Shown in pieces: positions 43,646-53,100 of a DNA stretch of 64,000 bases. The notes under the pieces are model-generated. The model was not told the DNA's origin. It saw nothing but the letters and a program-made list of their open reading frames with translations, and did not search any database. This DNA comes from Micrococcaceae bacterium (GTDB lineage Bacteria > Actinomycetota > Actinomycetes > Actinomycetales > Micrococcaceae). Position 1 is the stretch's first letter. Every line of letters starts with the position of its first letter. Both the position numbers and the translations under genes were made by a program. The stretch covers positions 35,950 through 99,949 of the forward strand of contig JABXHI010000041.1 of the NCBI GenBank assembly GCA_013393415.1, read 5' to 3'.

Positions 43646-45442
43646 CTACCGACCGGTCACCGTGCGCACATTGCCATCCAACCGTTGTGTCCAGCCGCGT
43701 GCATCCAAATGTTCCAACAGCGGGATGAGTGTCCGTCGTGTGGTGCCCAGCGTCTGACGTGCCGCAGAGACGGTGAACGGTTGCTCCAACTGTACGATCT
43801 TGCGCATGGCCAAGGCCGGCGTCTTGGGACTCAGCACGATATTGTCGTCCAAGCGCAGGACACGTTGTTGTTGGGCTGCTGCGGCCAGTTCCTTATCACC
43901 CAGGCCCAGTGCTGCGAGCTCATCTGCGGTGGGCGCGGCGAATGGCTCCTGGACAAAACGCCGCTCGAGTTCAGCCACCTTGGATTCAGCCGCACCCAGG
44001 GTGGGTTGCAGGACCGGATCAGCAATCCGCCCGGCAGCCTGCTCGAGCTTGGCCTGTTTCACGACCAGGGGTAGCAAACTGCGCTCGGGTAGTGCCAGGA
44101 CGTTGACCGCAGCCTGCTGGGTTATCCCGCCGGCGCTGGGGTCACGATCATAGTGTGCGGCTACGGTGTCGCGGAGTTGCTGGGCCCATGTCGCCAGCGC
44201 CTGCCGGTCGACATACCACCGGTCGTGGTCCAGCACGGTGTCCGGTAGGGGATCGGGCACCGGGATACCCATCGCGGTAACGGTCGTCTTGACCGCCGCA
44301 CCACGACGCTGCACTTCGAGGCGCAAATGATCCTCAGGTCGTAGGTCGGCAAGAGTTTCGGCGCGGCGCTTCGCCGCCCCGCGCCGCCGCAGGGCCGGTG
44401 GGTCGACATCGACCACGGTCGCTCCACCGGCGATGAGATGCTGTCCGGTGCCGCGCAAAATAAATCGGTCCCCGATGTGTAACGGCAGGGCCCGGTCCAG
44501 GGTCAGCCGGGCGAAATCCGGTCCCAGTGGTCGACAGTGTGCATAGACGGTCGCAGTGCCAAGGTGGACCGAGAATTGTTGGGGTAATGCGGTGAAATCC
44601 ACTTCGGGTGTGCCGGCTACATCCACGATATCGGTGGTGAACCATGCTGCCGGCGCGACCAACACATCGCCGCGGGCAACATCCTCGACCGCAATTCCAC
44701 GTAAATTCACTGCGGCACGGGTGACCGGGCTGAGTTCCGTGGCGGAGCTGCCATGGCTTTGCAGGTTGCGGACCGTCACTTCCGTGGCGGACTCGCCGGC
44801 CAATTGGAGCTGGTCGTTGTAGCGCAGGGTGCCGGTCGCAAGGGTCCCGGTGACCACGGTGCCCGCCCCTTTGACGGCGAATGACCGGTCAACCCAAAAT
44901 CGAATCGGCGCGGTGGTATCGGGAGTCGGCAGCGTGTCGAGCACTTCATCCAGTACGCCTCGGAGTTCATCCAATCCGGCCTGCTCCATAGCCGACGTTG
45001 CAACGATTGGCGCCTGTGCTAGTGCGGTATCAGCCAGTTCGTGTCGGATTTGGGCCGTGACCGCATCGATGCTCTCGGGCGCCAGATCGAGCCGCGAAAT
45101 GACCACGATGCCGGTGCTGATCCCAAGCGCCTTGATCGCATCGCGGTGCTCGGAGGTCTGCGCTTGCCAGCCCTCATCGGCAGCAACCACCAGACAGACG
45201 ATCGGGGCTGGGCCAAGACCGGCCAACATGTTGCCGACGAACCGTTCGTGACCTGGCACATCCACGAACGACACCGACCGGCCCGAGGGCAACGCCATTT
45301 CGGCAAAGCCGAGATCGATGGTCAAACCGCGCTCGCGTTCTTCGGCCCAGCGGTCAGTCTCGGTTCCGGTCAAAGCCTGTACCAAGGCAGATTTGCCGTG
45401 ATCCACGTGTCCGGCGGTGGCGATCACAAACTGGTCTGTCAA
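43646..45442 (-). CDS. selB: Selenocysteine-specific elongation factor SelB
   Basis: A 598-residue translational GTPase that delivers Sec-tRNA to UGA codons next to SECIS hairpins. The G domain shows G-H-V-D-H-G-K-S (about residues 11-18), D-V-P-G-H-E-R-F and S-R-L-D-L; three beta-barrel domains follow, then C-terminal winged helices (about 390-598) that bind SECIS RNA. It overlaps selA by 4 nt (ATGA), so tRNA-Sec, selA and selB share a transcript. Length is close to the E. coli protein (614). Confidence 0.94.
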   Translation of the reverse strand: MTDQFVIATAGHVDHGKSALVQALTGTETDRWAEERERGLTIDLGFAEMALPSGRSVSFVDVPGHERFVGNMLAGLGPAPIVCLVVAADEGWQAQTSEHRDAIKALGISTGIVVISRLDLAPESIDAVTAQIRHELADTALAQAPIVATSAMEQAGLDELRGVLDEVLDTLPTPDTTAPIRFWVDRSFAVKGAGTVVTGTLATGTLRYNDQLQLAGESATEVTVRNLQSHGSSATELSPVTRAAVNLRGIAVEDVARGDVLVAPAAWFTTDIVDVAGTPEVDFTALPQQFSVHLGTATVYAHCRPLGPDFARLTLDRALPLHIGDRFILRGTGQHLIAGGATVVDVDPPALRRRGAAKRRAETLADLRPEDHLRLEVQRRGAAVKTTVTAMGIPVPDPLPDTVLDHDRWYVDRQALATWAQQLRDTVAAHYDRDPSAGGITQQAAVNVLALPERSLLPLVVKQAKLEQAAGRIADPVLQPTLGAAESKVAELERRFVQEPFAAPTADELAALGLGDKELAAAAQQQRVLRLDDNIVLSPKTPALAMRKIVQLEQPFTVSAARQTLGTTRRTLIPLLEHLDARGWTQRLDGNVRTVTGR

Positions 45443-46752
45443 CGCTGCACCTCAACGATCTCGCTCAGACGCTGGATGATGACTTGGTCGTCGGCTGGCG
45501 GCACGCAGCGTAGATCAACCAGGCAGCGTCCATCGGCGACCCGGGGGAGGATCGCCGGGTTGCCGGTGCGAAGCGGCTCGGCGAAGTGTTCTTCCAAGCT
45601 CAGCGCCCATCCATGGATCGGGACACCGACACCTCCACCACCGCCGACTCGCCCTTCGTGGGGCACGACCTCGGCGTCGATGGCAGTCGCGATCCGTTGC
45701 GTGCGTTCGAGCAGTTCGCTGGCATCAGCGTGCAGTGCATCATGGACCGGTGTCGATGGGGCATTGAGTGTGGCTTCCAACGCGGCAAGCGCAAATTTAT
45801 CGGCGCGAAATGCCCGAGCCAAGGGGTGTTTGGCCAATTGGGCGATTACGTCAGCCTTGCCCAGCAACAAACCGGCCTGGGGACCGCCTAAGAGTTTGTC
45901 CCCACTGGCGATCACGACATCTGCCCCGTCGGCCAACGCCTGCGAAATCGTCGGCTCGTCAGGCAAGACCGGGTCTGGTTCGAATAGCCCCGACCCCACA
46001 TCTACGATCAACGGAACCTGATGTGCTGCCGCCAGGTTGGCCAGTGCTTTGGTGGGGACCGTTGCGTTAAACCCGCCGATCCAGTAATTCGACGGATGCA
46101 CTTTCAGCAGGGCCCCGGTGTTGGCTCCGATGGCGTTGCGGTAGTCGTCGAGGTTGGTCCGATTGGTGGTGCCGACTTCGGTGAGCTGTACCCCCGTGGA
46201 AGTGATGAGGTCGGGGAGTCGAAATCCGGCACCAATTTCGACCAGTTCGCCACGACTGATCACCACCTCTGGCCGGGATTCTCCAACCGAAAGTGCCGTG
46301 GTGGCAAGCGATAAGGCCGCGGCGCCGTTGTTAACGATCAGCGCGTCTTCGGCATTGGGCGCCCTGGCCAACAGGGCGGTTTTTGCCCACGTGCCCCGCT
46401 TGGCGCGTTTGCCGTCGGCGAGGTCGAGTTCAAGGTCCACGTAACCGGCGGCAGCAGCCAGGGCCTCGCGGGCCGCAGCGGCTAGGGGAGCGCGCCCCAA
46501 GTTGGTGTGTATGATGACGCCGGTGGCATTGAGTGCCGGTGACAGTTCGGTGGTCTGTGCGGTCTGAACAGCCGCCACAACGCGTGGCGTCACGTCTGCT
46601 GGGGCAAGGTCTCCGCGACGTGCAGCAGCCTGCACGTCTGAAATAATACGACGGATCTTCGGTGACCCCAACCGGGTACCGGCTTCGACGACTTCGGACA
46701 GCGCCAGGAGCCGATCGGTGGACGGGATGGCTCGGCGCGGATCTGAACTCAC
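45439..46752 (-). CDS. selA: L-seryl-tRNA(Sec) selenium transferase
   Basis: A 437-residue PLP enzyme that converts Ser-tRNA-Sec to Sec-tRNA-Sec with selenophosphate (EC 2.9.1.1). N-T-N-L-G-R-A-P-type I-H-T-N-L-G-R-A-P-L, V-N-N-G-A-A-A, G-T-T-N-R-T and the PLP lysine in A-S-G-D-K-L-L-G-G-P-Q-A-G are diagnostic. The frame is open through the tRNA gene to 46986, but GTG 46752 with GAAAGGA five to six bases before it is the evident start. It lies downstream of tRNA-Sec and a 16-nt tandem repeat. Confidence 0.94.
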   Translation of the reverse strand: MSSDPRRAIPSTDRLLALSEVVEAGTRLGSPKIRRIISDVQAAARRGDLAPADVTPRVVAAVQTAQTTELSPALNATGVIIHTNLGRAPLAAAAREALAAAAGYVDLELDLADGKRAKRGTWAKTALLARAPNAEDALIVNNGAAALSLATTALSVGESRPEVVISRGELVEIGAGFRLPDLITSTGVQLTEVGTTNRTNLDDYRNAIGANTGALLKVHPSNYWIGGFNATVPTKALANLAAAHQVPLIVDVGSGLFEPDPVLPDEPTISQALADGADVVIASGDKLLGGPQAGLLLGKADVIAQLAKHPLARAFRADKFALAALEATLNAPSTPVHDALHADASELLERTQRIATAIDAEVVPHEGRVGGGGGVGVPIHGWALSLEEHFAEPLRTGNPAILPRVADGRCLVDLRCVPPADDQVIIQRLSEIVEVQR

Positions 46753-46765
46753 CGGGGTCCTTTCG

Positions 46766-46844
46766 TTGCCAATCTGTGCGGTTGCCAAACGCTGTGGTTG
46801 CCAATCTGTGCGGTTACAAAACTCTGCGTCGCCAGTCATTGCGG
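46766..46844. repeat. Five-unit 16-nt tandem repeat in selA leader
   Basis: Units at 46766-46781 and 46798-46813 are identical (TTGCCAATCTGTGCGG on the plus strand); 46782-46797 is TTGCCAAACGCTGTGG, and 46814-46828 and 46829-46844 are more diverged copies. They fill the space between the 3' end of tRNA-Sec and the selA ribosome site, in the transcribed leader. Confidence 0.7.
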
Positions 46845-46853
46845 TGGCATTAT

Positions 46854-46949
46854 TGGCGGAGGCGGACGGGAATCGAACCCGCCAGACCAAGCTACTTGGT
46901 CTCGTCGGTTTTGAAGACCGCGGGGACCACCAGGAACCCTGACGCCTCC
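46854..46949 (-). tRNA. selC: tRNA-Sec (anticodon TCA)
   Basis: A 96-nt tRNA including an encoded CCA end (46854-46856). The 5' acceptor strand GGAGGCG pairs with CGCCTCC; the anticodon stem-loop is CGGT-CTTCAAA-ACCG with TCA at 46912-46914; the long variable arm AGACCAAG/CTTGGTCT forms 8 bp; the T arm is GCGGG-TTCGATT-CCCGT. The long variable arm, the elongated acceptor and the TCA anticodon identify tRNA-Sec. Same strand and just upstream of selA. Confidence 0.95.
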
Positions 46950-47023
46950 AAAAAACCAAACTATCACGTTTGCCACCGCCCAGCACTGTCGCACTGGCTC
47001 TATCGCAGCACAGCCCGCGTTCT

Positions 47024-47029
47024 TATACT
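47024..47029 (+). promoter_or_regulatory. -10 box of probable leaderless selD promoter
   Basis: TATACT ends 6 nt before ATG 47036, placing the transcription start at the A of the start codon. The upstream 90 bp separates selD from the divergent tRNA-Sec. Inference from spacing. Confidence 0.5.
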
Positions 47030-47035
47030 GGGGGC

Positions 47036-48040
47036 ATGTCTGAGATTTTAGAGCACACATCCGTTCCTCGTTTAACCACCACAGCCGCGGGTGGAGGCTG
47101 CGCCTGCAAAATCCCACCGGGTGAGCTCGAAGATGCCGTCGCCAACCTCGCCGGCCAGGAGTATGACCACGTCATCGTCGGTATTGATGACGGCGATGAC
47201 GCAGCAGCGGTGCGCATTGACGGTGATACCGCGATCCTGTCGACGGCAGACTTCTTCACACCCGTGGTGGATTCGGCATATGACTGGGGTCGGATTGCCG
47301 CAGCCAATGCGATCAGTGATATCTATGCGATGGGTGGTAGTCCTATTGTGGCCATTAATCTCATGGGGTGGCCGCGCGGCGTGCTCCCGGCCGAGATGAT
47401 GGCCGAGGTGCTGGCCGGTGGGCTGGCCGTTGGGAAAGAGGCCGGTTGCCCGGTGATTGGCGGGCATACGGTGGATGATCCCGAACCGAAATACGGGATG
47501 GCCGTGACCGGTATCGCCAGGCCAGATCAGTTGTTGCGCAACGACACCGCTGAGGCGGGATTGCCGCTGACGTTGACCAAACCGATCGGCCTGGGCCTGT
47601 TGAATAACCGGCATAAGGCGACCGGGGAAGTTTTCCAGGCAGCGATTGATACGATGACCGCCTTGAATAAGGCAGCGGCCGAACAAGCCGTGGCCGCCGG
47701 GTTGAAAACCGCCACGGATGTGACTGGTTTCGGTTTGTTAGGGCACTTATACAAGATGATGCGCGCGTCGAATACGGGTGCGGTCATCGACAAAGATGCG
47801 GTGCCACTGGTCGATGGTGCAGCTGAGGCGCTACGCGATGGCTATATTTCGGGCGGTACGCGACGCAATCTCGAGTGGGTTGCCGACGACGTTGAAACCG
47901 GCAATGGCATCACTGAAGAGGACCTGTTGTTGCTGGCCGATGCCCAAACCTCAGGTGGTTTGTTGGTGGTCGGTGAACTTCCGGGCCACCCGGTGGTTGG
48001 CTATACGACGGATCGTGCAGGGACCCTGGAGGTTCGTTAG
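47036..48040 (+). CDS. selD: Selenide, water dikinase
   Basis: A 334-residue AIR-synthase-like kinase making selenophosphate from selenide and ATP (EC 2.7.9.3). The N-terminal active-site loop is G-G-G-C-A-C-K-I-P: the catalytic position is Cys, not Sec. D-D-G-D-D-A-A, L-S-T-A-D-F-F-T-P and N-A-I-S-D-I-Y-A-M-G-G are ATP/Mg sites. The frame is open 22 codons upstream, but ATG 47036 directly behind a -10 box is the better start. Divergent from tRNA-Sec/selAB; its stop overlaps the convergent nrfD-type gene by 4 nt. Confidence 0.94.
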   Translation: MSEILEHTSVPRLTTTAAGGGCACKIPPGELEDAVANLAGQEYDHVIVGIDDGDDAAAVRIDGDTAILSTADFFTPVVDSAYDWGRIAAANAISDIYAMGGSPIVAINLMGWPRGVLPAEMMAEVLAGGLAVGKEAGCPVIGGHTVDDPEPKYGMAVTGIARPDQLLRNDTAEAGLPLTLTKPIGLGLLNNRHKATGEVFQAAIDTMTALNKAAAEQAVAAGLKTATDVTGFGLLGHLYKMMRASNTGAVIDKDAVPLVDGAAEALRDGYISGGTRRNLEWVADDVETGNGITEEDLLLLADAQTSGGLLVVGELPGHPVVGYTTDRAGTLEVR

Positions 48041-49134
48041 CCCACGGTGGTGATCGAGTCGTCGACGATGCCTTGTTCTCGTCGTGCTTCCAGGCGTGCT
48101 TTTTGTGGTTCCACGACGTGACGGGGGTCTTTGGTCGAGTCGATGCCGGCTTCCAAAATGGCCGAGCGGGTCAACAATGATGCTGTGGCCAGTGCTGCTC
48201 CCGAGGCGATGGCCGCTATCCGATTTCGACTCAGCAGTGCGGCCCCGACCCCACCGGCGATGGTCAGACGTTTGGCCCAGCGCAGTTTCATGCCGGGGCG
48301 TCCCATTTTGAGTGGTTCGGCTTCCACCGGGTGCATGGGCTCGGTGAGTTTTTCGCTGAAGTACAGTTCAGATGCTGCACCGATGGTCGCAAGCACGCGG
48401 GCCGGGCGGGTTTGGGCTGTCGGCGTGGTAACTAGTGCCGCACCGGAGGAGGCCATCGCAGCCGATGACACAAACAGATACGACAGGTTATCTCGGGCCG
48501 CATTCCAGGTTGGCACCGCAGTGTCGGCCAGGAGCGCACCGGTGTAGGACGCCAGGGGCGCACCGATGAGCGCTGTGAGCACTCCCGCTGGTTTCTCGGC
48601 GCACTGCAACAACGAACGTAGCGGTCCGAGTGGGAGCTTCTGTCCCGTCATGTTGTCGACTTCGACGGCCGCAACGACGCCCGCGCCGGTGCCGAAGCTA
48701 CCCAGTATCCAGGTACCGATGTTCATCGGCGACGATGGTTTGAAGGTGCGCATCATGTGCAAGAAGCGTTCGGGGCGTCCCAGGTCGAGGATGAGAAATC
48801 CGGTGCCCGCGATCGTGCTGCCAAGGGCGGTGAGCCTGGTGTTGCGACGCAGCTTGTCGAGCCCTGCCGCATCCGCTCCGAGGGCCAGCATGGCTGACCC
48901 GCCGGCCATGCCACCAAGAAACAGGTAGGCGGCGATTTTGTAGTCCCACGGTGGGGGTTTGACGATGGGTCGGCCGTAATAGGAGTCGCTGAATTCGACG
49001 TCTTCGACCATCGGTTCTTCACGGCCACCGTCGCCGCCACCGCGTCGCCGACCTTTAGCTGGCGGACGGTTGCGTTTCTTTTTGCGACGGGGCTCGTGTG
49101 CGGGCCGGTAGTCGTCGAAGTCGGAGACGGTCAC
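48037..49134 (-). CDS. nrfD: NrfD/PsrC-type membrane subunit of formate dehydrogenase
   Basis: A 365-residue polytopic protein of the NrfD/PsrC polysulfide-reductase membrane family. A basic N-terminal tail of about 40 residues (rich in Arg/Lys/Gly) precedes about eight hydrophobic segments. F-L-G-G-M-A-G-G-S-A (about 73-82) and D-L-G-R-P-E-R-F-L-H-M (about 117-127) are family signatures for quinone interaction. It replaces the cytochrome b subunit of E. coli FdnI and would pass electrons to menaquinone. Overlaps fdhB by 4 nt. Confidence 0.86.
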   Translation of the reverse strand: MTVSDFDDYRPAHEPRRKKKRNRPPAKGRRRGGGDGGREEPMVEDVEFSDSYYGRPIVKPPPWDYKIAAYLFLGGMAGGSAMLALGADAAGLDKLRRNTRLTALGSTIAGTGFLILDLGRPERFLHMMRTFKPSSPMNIGTWILGSFGTGAGVVAAVEVDNMTGQKLPLGPLRSLLQCAEKPAGVLTALIGAPLASYTGALLADTAVPTWNAARDNLSYLFVSSAAMASSGAALVTTPTAQTRPARVLATIGAASELYFSEKLTEPMHPVEAEPLKMGRPGMKLRWAKRLTIAGGVGAALLSRNRIAAIASGAALATASLLTRSAILEAGIDSTKDPRHVVEPQKARLEARREQGIVDDSITTVG

Positions 49135-50183
49135 TTTTTACGAGCTCCTACGAACGCGGTTGCAGCAGCAGCCAGCATTCCGGCGGCCGCGATGCCAACC
49201 TTTTTGTACATTGCCGGTAAGTCTTTGGTGGGCACCTGTGGATCTGGTGGCAGACCATAGACTTCGGGTTCGTCGAGCAGCAGGAACACTGAACCGATGC
49301 CGCCGACGCCGTCGTTGGGGTTGGCTCCGTAGAGGCGGGCTTCGGTGTTGCCTTGTGCGTGCATGGTGGTGACCCGTTCGATGGCGGAGTCGCGCATCTC
49401 CGACTGGTCACCGAATTTGATCGAGGTGGTCGGGCAGGTCTGAGCGCACGCTGGTTGCTGACCATCGACCAGCCGGTCGTAGCACAGCGTGCATTTATTG
49501 GCGGTGCCCTCGTGCTTCACGTCCATCGCGTAGCGAGAGTCAACACGGTCTGGTTTGGTGTGGATAGTTCCGGAATCGCGGCGCTCGATGACACCGAACG
49601 GGCAGCCGGCCACACACGTGCCACAGCCATTGCAAATATCATCTTGGACGACGACGGTGCCAAATTCGGTGCGGTACAGGGCGCCGGTTGGGCACACATC
49701 CAAACAGCCCGCATACGTGCAGTGCTTACAGACGTCGGAACTCATCAGCCACCGGAATTCCGGGGTATCTGGGTTCGGTGGATTATCGACTTTGTCTTTG
49801 ATACGAACACCGGGGGAGCCGAAGGCTGGCATCCCAATGTTTTTCGAGGTGTCTTGTTCCTGCTTCTCGGGGGCACCGATCGACGGCATGCCAAGACTGA
49901 CGAGTTTTTTCCCGGAGTCGCGGGCTTTTTCGATCTGCTCTTGGTCTTGTTCGATGAATGCGACGTGCCGCCACGTGTTGGCCCCGAGGCCACCGCTGTT
50001 GTCGTAGGAGGATTCGAGCAGCTCCAGGTTGCCGTCCATGGGCACTTCGTTCCACTCTTTGCACGCGACCTCGCAGGCCTTACACCCGATGCAAATGGAG
50101 GTGTCGGTGAAGAAGCCTTTGCGTTGCGTCCCCTGACCGTGGGCCTCTATGAGTTGGCCGGGTTTTTCCTTGAAGTCAAACAA
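49131..50183 (-). CDS. fdhB: Formate dehydrogenase iron-sulfur subunit
   Basis: A 350-residue electron-transfer subunit with four 4Fe-4S cluster motifs: C-I-G-C-K-A-C-E-V-A-C (about 31-41), C-K-H-C-T-Y-A-G-C-L-D-V-C-P, C-N-G-C-G-T-C-V-A-G-C-P-F-G and C-T-L-C-Y-D...C-A-Q-T-C-P. A hydrophobic stretch at the C-terminus (about 325-345, A-A-A-G-M-L-A-A-A-A-T-A) could anchor it. An unusual approximately 60-residue insertion follows the first motif (Q-D-Q-E-Q-I-E-K...). It overlaps fdhA by 8 nt and nrfD by 4 nt. It relays electrons from FdhA to the membrane subunit. Confidence 0.92.
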   Translation of the reverse strand: MFDFKEKPGQLIEAHGQGTQRKGFFTDTSICIGCKACEVACKEWNEVPMDGNLELLESSYDNSGGLGANTWRHVAFIEQDQEQIEKARDSGKKLVSLGMPSIGAPEKQEQDTSKNIGMPAFGSPGVRIKDKVDNPPNPDTPEFRWLMSSDVCKHCTYAGCLDVCPTGALYRTEFGTVVVQDDICNGCGTCVAGCPFGVIERRDSGTIHTKPDRVDSRYAMDVKHEGTANKCTLCYDRLVDGQQPACAQTCPTTSIKFGDQSEMRDSAIERVTTMHAQGNTEARLYGANPNDGVGGIGSVFLLLDEPEVYGLPPDPQVPTKDLPAMYKKVGIAAAGMLAAAATAFVGARKK

Positions 50184-53100
50184 GTTTGTCTCCTTCGTGG
50201 TGCTCAGGTTCAGACAACTTTGGTGGTTGGTCGATTTTCATCGTGTCAGGGTCGCGCTGATAGGTTACTTGACGCTGTCCGGTCATGGTGGTGATGCCAG
50301 CCCGGTCGCGGTACTCATCGACAAAATCTACCAGGGCTTCGCCACGTGGACGGCGTCCCGGTTGGATGTCGCAGGCCACCGCTTTGGCCGACTGGATAAA
50401 GACGTTGGGGTCCAGTGTCATACCCAGCAGGTCATTGGTGCTATCACCGGTGATGAGTGCTTCTTTGCCGACACCGAAGTGGTAGGGCAGCCCAATCTGA
50501 TGGACCGTGTTGCCCCCGGCGCGCACCGCTTTCATGCGACCGGTGACCAGCACGCGAGCTTCGATTGCGCCACGCGGGGAGACAATCGTGGCCCACCCGT
50601 AGGGGTCCAAACCGATCTCTTCGGCCAACTCTTGGGATACTTCACAGAACATTTCTGGTTGCAGCTCGGAGAGGTAGGGCAAGAACCGGCTCATGCCGCC
50701 CGCGGTGTGGTGCTCGGTGAGACGGTAGGTGGTGAAGACGTGGGGGAACACTTCTGAACCTGGTGCCCCGGCAGCCGGTGCCAGTTCATTGCCTTCGGTG
50801 GTTATGAGCATTCGGGAGGGTGATTCTTGCTGGGGGTACAACCCATTGCGTACAGGCGACTCAGCAGGTTCGTAGTGGGTCGGTAGTGGCCCGTCTTTCA
50901 TACCCATTGGGGCAAAGAGCCAGCCTTTGCCGTCGGATTGCATAATGAACGGGTCATCACCGGCAATAGCTGCCGGACCGTAGGTACCGGCCTGCATCTT
51001 GGACCAGGGAGCGAGATCGACGGGGAAGTCGGGCACGTCTGGACCAACCCACCGGCTTTCGTCCTCGTCCCACCAAATGAGTTTCTTACGTTCCGACCAT
51101 GGTTTGCCATCCGGGTCAGCCGAGGCACGGTTATAGAGAATGCGGCGGTTCGCAGGCCAGGCCCACGCCCATTTTTGTGCCATCGCATCCTGTTTATCGC
51201 CGGGGACACGCAGTGCGGCACGGTTGACGCCATCGGCATAGACACCCGTGTATATCCAACAGCCGCCAGCGGTGGAACCATCGGCTTTCATCTGGTTGAA
51301 CGTATCCAGCGGTTTTCCGGTATCGGGGCCGGAGGTGTGGAAGCCGTTGATCTCTCGCATCACGGCTTCAGCGTCTGGTTCACCGTGTTCATCCACCGGA
51401 TAGTCCCAGGTCATATCCAACAGTGGGCGGTCTCGTGGGTCCGTTGAGTCTTTGAGTTTCTCTCGCAAGAGTTTGCCAAGCTCATGGAAGAACTCGAGTT
51501 CGGAGCGGGCATCACCGGGCGGGGTGACGGCTTGGTGACGCCACTGCACTAACCGCTGAGTTTGAGTGAACGTCCCAGCTTTTTCGGTGTGGTTGGCTGC
51601 GGGCATGAAGAAGACCTCGGTGTCGATGTCTTCGGTATTCAACTCACCACTTTGGATCTCGGGGCCGTCTCGCCACCAGGTGGCGGTTTCGATCTGTTGG
51701 AAGTCCCGCACGACCATCCATTTCAGATTCGCCATCCCCAAGCGTTGCATGCGTCCATTGGCCGAACCGACGGCCGGGTTTTGTCCCAGTACGAAGTAGC
51801 CGTCGACGCCCTTGTCAAACATACGCATCAGCGTTTGATAGGTGCCGTGGGCGCCGGTCAGTCTCGGCAGGTAGTGGTAGGCGTAGTCGTTTTCTTCGGT
51901 GGCCGCCTCACCGAACCATGCCTTCAACAAGGAAACCATATAGGCGTCCCCGTTTGACCAGAAGCCCTTCTGATTTTTGGGTACGGCTTTATCGAAGTAA
52001 TCCTGCAGAGTGTCGTGCTTCCCAGCGACCGGGAAAGGCAGGTAGCCGGGCAAAAGGTTGAACAGCGTTGGTATATCGGTTGAGCCTTGAATCGTTGCGT
52101 GACCACGAAGCGCCATGATGCCGCCACCTGGACGACCCATGTTGCCCATCAATAACTGCAAGACTGCCGAGGTGCGAATAAACTGGGCGCCCATGGAATG
52201 CTGGGTCCACCCCAGCGCGTAAGCAACACAGGTTGTTTTATCTCGACCAGAGTTCTGGGCGTACGCATCGGCGAGGTATGAGAAATCTTCCTGGCTGATG
52301 CCACACATGTCCTCGACGGCTTCCGGGGTGTACCGCGAGTAGTGCCGCTTCAGAATCTGAAACACCGACCGCGGATGCTGCAGAGTCCGGTCCTTGGCGA
52401 TTCCGTCCGGTTCGTTCGGGTCTTCCTCGTACTGCCAAGTGTCATTGTTATAGCCCAGCAGGTCTTCTTCGTAGCCCGAGAACAGTCCGTCGAGATCTTC
52501 TGGCCCCGCGAATCCTTCAGATATCACATGCGAGGCGTTGGTGTAGGGCACCACGTAGTCCTTGAACCACAAGTCGTTCTCGATCATGTGGTGGATCAGC
52601 GCGCCCAACAACACAATGTCTGAGCCAGCACGAATGGTGATGTGCTTATCGGCCACGGCCGAGGTGCGCGTGAAACGTGGGTCGACGTGAATGACTTTGG
52701 CGCCACGTTGTTTCGCCTCGGTGACCCACTGGAAGCCCACCGGGTGGCACTCGGCCATGTTTGAACCCTGAATAACAATCAGGTCTGCATTCGCCATATC
52801 TTGTAATGGCTGGGTGGCACCGCCACGCCCGAAGGAAGATCCTAAACTAGGAACTGTGGAGGAGTGTCAAATCCTGGCTTGGTTCTCGATCTGCACCGCA
52901 CCGGCAGCCGAAAACAGTTTTTTGATCAGATAGTTCTCTTCGTTATCGATAGTCGCCCCACCCAGGGAGGCAATTCCCATCGTGCGATTGACGGGCGTTC
53001 CCTCGTCGTTAAAATCTTCCCAGTGGTTTTCGCGAGCTTCGAGAAAACGATCCGCAATCATCTCCATGGCGGTGTCGAGCTCGATCTCTTCCCAATCGGT

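Noticed and set aside
45439..46986. Longer selA start at 46986
   Set aside because: The extension would be translated through the tRNA-Sec gene; GTG 46752 has a proper ribosome site and matches the family N-terminus.
49353..50294. 313-codon plus-strand ORF antisense to fdhB
   Set aside because: Antisense to four intact 4Fe-4S motifs; composition is that of a shadow frame.
52798..52866. Apparent gap or frameshift in formate dehydrogenase
   Set aside because: Both parts are in the same frame and joined by a single TGA in the exact Sec context, so it is recoding, not damage.
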